NCBI GenBank assembly: GCA_002914805.1
Contig: JXTB01000093.1
Location: 580,644-644,643 of the forward strand
From: Parasponia andersonii
Lineage: Eukaryota; Streptophyta; Magnoliopsida; Rosales; Cannabaceae
Direction: 5' to 3'
Length of the DNA stretch: 64,000 nucleotides
The notes beneath the pieces are model-generated. The model had not been told where the DNA came from and made no database searches. It saw nothing but the letters and a program-made list of their open reading frames with translations. Position numbers and translations under genes: made by a program. Numbering within the stretch: position 1 is the first letter of the stretch; each line of letters starts with the position of its first letter. Shown here piece after piece: positions 59,288-64,000 of this stretch.

Positions 59288-61004
59288 TAATTTTGTCGAT
59301 TATTTTATGTTATCGTATTTTTATAATTTAATCTTTGTATTGAATCGCTATTGATTGGAATAAAATTTCATTTATTCGATCGAGTCAGCCAGCTAGTAGA
59401 AGCCAAGGCTGTAGATGAGGATAAAGTTTTATTTAATTTTTGATTTGTGAGCATTTGCTTGGCTTTTTCCGGACTCGACGTTATTGAGACTAATTTCATT
59501 TAAAAGTCAAATAAAAATTTGAGTACTTATAAAAAATGGTCTTGTTTTTATTCAGATCAGACTTAAGAAATGACCTTTTTTTACACCTATCTAATAAATG
59601 ACCGTTTTATAATTTTATTTTAATATACAAATATATCTCTTTTTTTAAGTAATAATTAATACTTATTATTATACTTCTCTTAAATCATTCATTTATCTTT
59701 GTTAAGAAGTGCTATATAATTTATTTATCATGACTTAAAAATATTTATTGGTTATAGACGGTAGTAATATATTTATTATTATATCCTTAATAAATCATTT
59801 ATTTACCATTGTTACCTCATTTGATTTATTTAGTCATTATGATCACATTAGAACTGAGATACTAGTCTAACGTATTCGACATTATGCAATACAAGAAAGA
59901 GACATTCGTGTACTTGTATTTCATGTTTTACAGGCTGGGCTAAAAAACAATCGTTTTTGTCGTGAAAATTTTGTTGCAGGTGAATTTGGCGAATAAGCAT
60001 AACTTCCCTAGAGATTGATGCGTGCATTAAATTTTGTGTGTATGAGTTTGGGTGATAAAGAGTTCAAATCTTAGGATGCGTGTGTTTTATTTTTCTTTAA
60101 ATTTGTAATAAATAGTGGTCTAATTAAGCCCTACTTTAAAAAAAAAAAAAAACTTCTTTTGTCAAAATATGATCGCACGTGTCTCTGAAACCGTGGTAAT
60201 GAAGGAACAAGCTTGAGTCTTGACATTCGAAATTGAAGATTGTTGTCTTCAACTGACTGTAAGTGGTGTGATAATTATTGATGAATATTTAATAAATTCC
60301 CATTGGTCTGACAGCCTTAATTCGGGTTCTGATTCTGATCAACTAGAGTTGTAGTTGGAAAATTTTTTTCTTGCATTTGAGAATATGTTTTAAGGGATTC
60401 CATTTGGGAAAAAATTCGAACTCGTGTGTAAATTCCTTCTTTGATTAGTGGAACTTTCTATGAAATATGTCATGGATGTTGGTAGAATAAACTGAAGCAG
60501 CTAAAATGGCCTTATGACCTTTGTGCTCTTGATTGTTGGAATTTATCTTCTCTTGTGTTGGTTGCCTAACTACATATAATTAATTCGACCAAGCTATTAT
60601 CAAAGTCCATCATGTGATCAAGAAAACATAACAAGTTTTTGGTTGAAGGGCTGATATTGCATTATGGGATTGAAGATGACGGTGTCTCTGGTTCAACAGG
60701 ACCTTGAAAAAGCTTCAGCTAGCTGGTGAGAAAAATATCATGGACGAGGCTTGAAAAAGGTCCGGATTCTCTATGTGATCAGGTGATCATCAACTAATAG
60801 GCTGTTATCAAACAAAGATCCATGCATTTCAAATGACATATGTGAAAATTGTTCAAAAAAAAAAAAAAGAAAAAAGTCAAATAGAAAATTTAGACAGACA
60901 CTATCAACTAGTCTCGGATCTGTAACAGAGGCTCAGATTTATGTAATTGCATACGGAGGGAGGGATACCCAGACATAAACAAGGAAACAAAAGAAATTAA
61001 TGAA
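59288..61004. other. Intergenic AT-rich sequence
   Basis: No gene or bounded repeat recognised. Poly-A runs occur at about 60137-60150 and 60857-60870. Confidence 0.55.
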
Positions 61005-61174
61005 CTATATTCCCAGAATGGTCCTTATCTGGTGTGGAGGATGCCTGGCCATTGGCTTGGGGTTCTGGGTAGCCATTCTTGCGATCCATAATGTCCTCAT
61101 ACACAAGCTCATAAGATTCTGCTAGTGATCTACCCACCTGGACTGAAGCTTCGGAACGTAGCTCGGGAACCTGC
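61005..61174 (-). pseudogene. COG6: Last exon of a COG6-like gene, frameshifted
   Basis: COG6 is a subunit of the conserved oligomeric Golgi complex, which tethers vesicles at the Golgi. After a TTGAGCAG splice acceptor (about 61175) the minus strand reads MQVPELRSEASVQVGRSL, AESYELVYEDIMDRKNGYP, then, one base out of frame, MARHPPHQIRTILGI and a stop at 61005-61007. That ending is typical of plant COG6. The shift lies near 61066, where CCAGAACCCC carries one base more than expected. No upstream COG6 exon is present nearby; the adjacent DNA goes straight into a BAHD fragment. An isolated, relocated gene end. Confidence 0.8.
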
Positions 61175-61352
61175 ATCTGCTCAAACTCCGGTTAATAGAG
61201 TTTCCATATTAATGGAGTTTCCTCGGTCTAAAGGTAGATTAGTAAAATTATTATTAAAGATTTTTAAAATGGATATAAATGTTAAAACTTTTAAAAAGTG
61301 GCATATACTTACACAGGTATCAAAAAGGGGCGTCTCACGTAGTTTCTTCTAT

Positions 61353-61934
61353 AAATTAATCAAGCCACTTTCTTCGACCGCAGCGGATTTGGCGATTGGC
61401 ATCTGCATGACGGACAAGTTTGCCGACGCAGCCACACTCAACATATTCCTGAAGATCGTGCGGCGGCCATCTGGCCGAGGGTCCAGCAGATTTTAAATCC
61501 TTTATTTAAGCACTTTCCGCCAGAGGCTTTCCAGTTCCCATTGCCTAAGTTCAAAAGATGGCCGTTCTGAAGGCCAATGCAGCCAGAGATCGCTGTTCAA
61601 AAGATCGCTGATCACTCAACCTACTCGGGTTGAAGTAGTCACTGCCCTCGTTTTGAAATGTGTCGTTAACTCATTGAGATTGAACTCAGAATCATCTAAA
61701 TCAAAGCTGTACAATTACTCTGTTTGGTCACACACAAGTACTTGTGGAGGCAGATCATTAAGAGGAACTAGAACGGTGAGGCTTGGTGGCTGAACAGGGG
61801 AAAGCAAAGAATATGGTGAAAATCAAGCGAAAAGACTAAGAGGTGATGATGATGACGACGCATTAATTTGAAGTGATTTCTCAATGGTCTAAAGAGATTG
61901 GAAACTCGATTGGAAGAGATATGACACGAACCTT
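61353..61934 (+). pseudogene. BAHD-4: decayed BAHD acyltransferase fragment, cut by a copia LTR
   Basis: Plus-strand BAHD pieces in order: QATFFD (61353); then, after a frame change, LAIGICMTDKFADAATLNIF (61391-61450), where the catalytic SHKxxD is TDKFAD, so the histidine is lost; FPPEAFQFPLPKFKRW (61518-61560); PTRVEVVTALVLKCVVNSL (61622-61680); ENQAKRLRGDDDD (61817-61855); and EVISQWSKEIGNSIGRDM (61873-61925). The match to the other BAHDs ends exactly where the copia LTR begins at 61935. The 5' third and the C-terminus with DFGWG are absent. It runs opposite to the three larger genes and is more diverged, so it is probably a different subfamily member. Confidence 0.82.
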
Positions 61935-62306
61935 TGTTGGAAATATGAGATTTTTAAGATTAGAAAGGCTAAAGAGACTAAGGGAGAAATTAGAGAGAAT
62001 TTTAGTGGAACAAAAGAATTTGTATTACTATTTGAATTGTTTCTCTTTGGCTTGATATAAATGGGGAGGAGCATTTTACTTATACTACTTCAATAATGAT
62101 TCTAGATAGTGTAAAAATGCTCTATTTTCCAACAACTTAATTAATTGTATTATCTAGTAAATACAAAAATACTCTAGAAACTAGGGTATTAAACTAGATG
62201 CTATTATATACACACACTAAAATAAGTCTAACTCATAACATAAGCTCAAATAACTAAACTACTTATTTTTAGCTCAATGGATCACAAATAAGTTTATTTT
62301 CTAATA
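61935..62306 (-). repeat. 3' LTR of a copia element (372 bp)
   Basis: In the element's direction it starts TATTAGAAAA at 62306 (a one-base change from the usual TGTTRGAAA) and ends TTTCCAACA at 61935. The two ends form the expected short inverted repeat. A TATATAAT-like motif lies near 62205 and a CATTTATATCAAGCC leader start near 62060. Confidence 0.8.
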
Positions 62307-62318
62307 TCCCCCTTAAAC
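62307..62318 (-). other. Polypurine tract of the copia element
   Basis: The minus strand reads TTTAAGGGGGA immediately before the LTR start, the normal copia plus-strand primer site. Confidence 0.8.
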
Positions 62319-63060
62319 TTGATTTGTGACACCTAATACATTTTTTAACTTAAGAAAAATCTCATGCTTAAGTGGTTTGGTGAAAATATCCACCACTTGG
62401 TCTTGAGTTTTCATATATTTAAGTTGCATGATCTTTCTTACAACATATTCTCTTATATAATGGTAGCGGGTATCGATGTACTTGCTTCTATCATGGAAGA
62501 CAAGATTCTTTGCCAAAGCAATTGTTGATTTATTATCAATACAAATCTTAGTGGGTTCATTCTGCAGAATGCATAGTTCTTTCAATAAGTTTCTTAGTCA
62601 AATTGCATGACAGACATATGATGTAACTGCAACATACTCTCTTTCAACTCTAGAAAAATAATCAGAGTCAGTCTCTATCATGTGTATCAAATCAAACTCC
62701 TCTCTTAGAGTTTGAAGGCGAATCTTTTTAACTTTTTCTTCTCCCTTGTATGAGATTTGAAGTTTCTCCCATGCTTCCTTGGTGGAGGTTACACTTGAGA
62801 TTTTCTCAAACCTGTTGTTTTCTAAGGCTTAGTAGATGAGGACGAGAGCTTTTTTTGTCTCTTTATCTTGAGTCTTTTAAACTATCCTTTTGTGTTGCGG
62901 ATAGTATCATCCCATCTCTTGGCTCTTCGTAGACTTTATCCACTATATCCTAGATATCATGTGCTCCCAGGAGGACTTTCATTTTGATAATTTAATTATT
63001 AGAGTTACTGCCTTGAAGTGGTAGAACTTGAAGAGATTTTGAATTACCGATAGCTATAAC
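62313..63060 (-). pseudogene. Copia internal region with gag joined directly to RNase H
   Basis: From high to low coordinates: a gag start region (MKVLLGAHDI, stop, DIVDKVYEEPRDG; about 62980-62880), the UBN2-type gag core (ALENNRFEKISSVTSTKEAW, then EKLQISYKGEEKVKKIRLQ; about 62840-62700), and EFDLIHM. Then, at about 62665, it passes without spacer into the end of pol: EAEYVAVTSYVCHAI, LRNLLKELCILQNEPTKICI, DNKSTIALAKNLVFHDRS and YHYIREYV. The zinc knuckle, protease, integrase and reverse transcriptase are missing. A few stops are present. A deletion derivative that cannot move by itself. Confidence 0.85.
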
Positions 63061-63159
63061 TCTTAACAGAGTAAGCTTTTAGAAATTTTGACTATGCAGA
63101 TAGATCTGGAATGTTGAAAAATCTTAAGATTAACTTGTATATTGACTTGGTCAAAGTCA

Positions 63160-63310
63160 ACACTCGATCAGAGGTTAATGTAAGTTAACTACACGGTCAA
63201 CGGCTCTGATGACATAGTCAACGGCGCGGTCCAACGGCTCTAACAGCTTGGTCAATGGCTCAGTCAATGGCTCAGTCAACGGCTTTGACTCGGCTTAACT
63301 TGGTGAGTTG
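63160..63310. repeat. Irregular GTCAACGGCTC repeats
   Basis: The word GTCAACGGCTC or a one- or two-base variant occurs about seven times between 63198 and 63290, with a TGGTCAAAGTCAACAC segment just before. No coding sequence. It may be part of the copia 5' region or of another element. Confidence 0.6.
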
Positions 63311-64000
63311 ACTTAGTTTGTAGCAGTAAATTTCAGACAACTCGTTTAGATCCCTTCTAACTCCGATTAGGCTAATTTTTACGATAGCGTGTTCGTCTCG
63401 TCGAGCTCTTCGATTTGATATATAATAGTAGTATGTTTGGGACAAATAGTTAAGACTCTCAATCTCAAGAAATCCTTTCTAATATGGAAGATCAGTCAAA
63501 GCTGCAACAACAGAGCATACTTTGTGTTAGAGCGGTTTCTCACCAGTCGTCCACGTGTCTTGAACTGCTGATGCTGGATTCTCCAACTGTTCACGTGTCC
63601 TTGCTGTCTCAAAACTCTCTGAACTCCAAGCAGGATCGGAGAGGCGGGGGTGGCTACCTGCAAAGACTCTCCGATGCTTAAGTCAGTGGTTTTTTTCTTT
63701 GCGTTTTGGTAGCAAGGAGAAAAATATATCAGTCTCAATATCTATCTCTTTGTCGTGTTTTCTTCTTTTTTCTTCTGCTCTCAGACTGTTTTTTCTTTTC
63801 CAGTGTTTTTTTGTGTGCGAACCCCCTTCTTTTAGGAACGCATAGCTTCAATATATGTAGTCCTTGGATAGTGAACTGTATGGTTCTCTATCTTTGGAAA
63901 AAAATAATCATGAGTACCTTTCACCTCCAGATCTTTTTTCACCATCACGGGCCGAGATTTCTGTGACCTCTTCTGTGCTACCGTGGCCTGATTTTCGCCG
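63311..64000. other. Unclassified repeat-like end of the window
   Basis: CACCTGCAAAGACTCTCCGATGCTTAAGTCAGT-like wording (about 63650-63690) is reminiscent of a transcribed leader seen in many plant repeats. The 65- and 80-aa frames here overlap on opposite strands and show no family. No 5' LTR or primer site could be assigned. Confidence 0.35.

Overview
This is a repeat-rich nuclear window from a plant, most likely a eudicot. The reasons are intronless BAHD acyltransferase genes, plant lineages of Ty1-copia and Ty3-gypsy (Tekay-type chromovirus, Tat-type with an antisense gene), a CACTA transposon, a fragment of plastid rps2 and the last exon of a COG6 gene. The sequence does not fix the species. 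Base composition is AT-rich with many decayed elements. Only one conventional protein gene is open from end to end: BAHD-2 at 35256-36569 (minus).

Layout. 1-2600: LTR-like sequence and a dead minus-strand copia element. 2636-2790: a possible SINE. 2983-4302: BAHD-1, stopped by one nonsense codon. 5150-7090: an LTR-like relic with a GC-rich leader. 7113-7796: a 5'-truncated LINE with 21-bp target duplications. 9492-18863: a complete but dead Tekay-like gypsy element on the minus strand whose LTRs differ by an internal inversion. 19308-28230: a Tat-like gypsy element with perfect TTTAG target duplications, a gag-protease frame with only four stops, a deleted pol and a spliced antisense gene; single Ns inside its LTRs suggest faulty assembly joins. 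28231-34500: decayed sequence, including an orphan copy of the BAHD upstream region. 35256-36569: BAHD-2. 36767-46870: a MULE-like element sitting about 200 bp upstream of BAHD-2 and holding a complete 8.2-kb CACTA element (37728-45934). 46871-47290: the displaced distal promoter of BAHD-2. 47540-47836: a cluster of imperfect palindromes. 49157-50491: BAHD-3, stopped by one nonsense codon. 52459-55519: a related LTR. 55757-57560: a dead gypsy pol. 58952-59287: plastid rps2 fragment. 61005-61174: COG6 last exon with a frameshift. 61353-61934: a fourth, decayed BAHD on the opposite strand, cut by a copia element (61935 to about 63060) that has lost everything between gag and RNase H.

The main story is a tandem array of vinorine-synthase-like BAHD acyltransferases. 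The units (gene plus shared upstream block) were duplicated in the same direction and then largely inactivated by point nonsense mutations and transposon insertions. One unit seems to survive only as its promoter. Paralogues serve as empty-site controls, so the insertion next to BAHD-2 can be read directly from the sequence. All domain calls come from reading translations by eye; no search was run.
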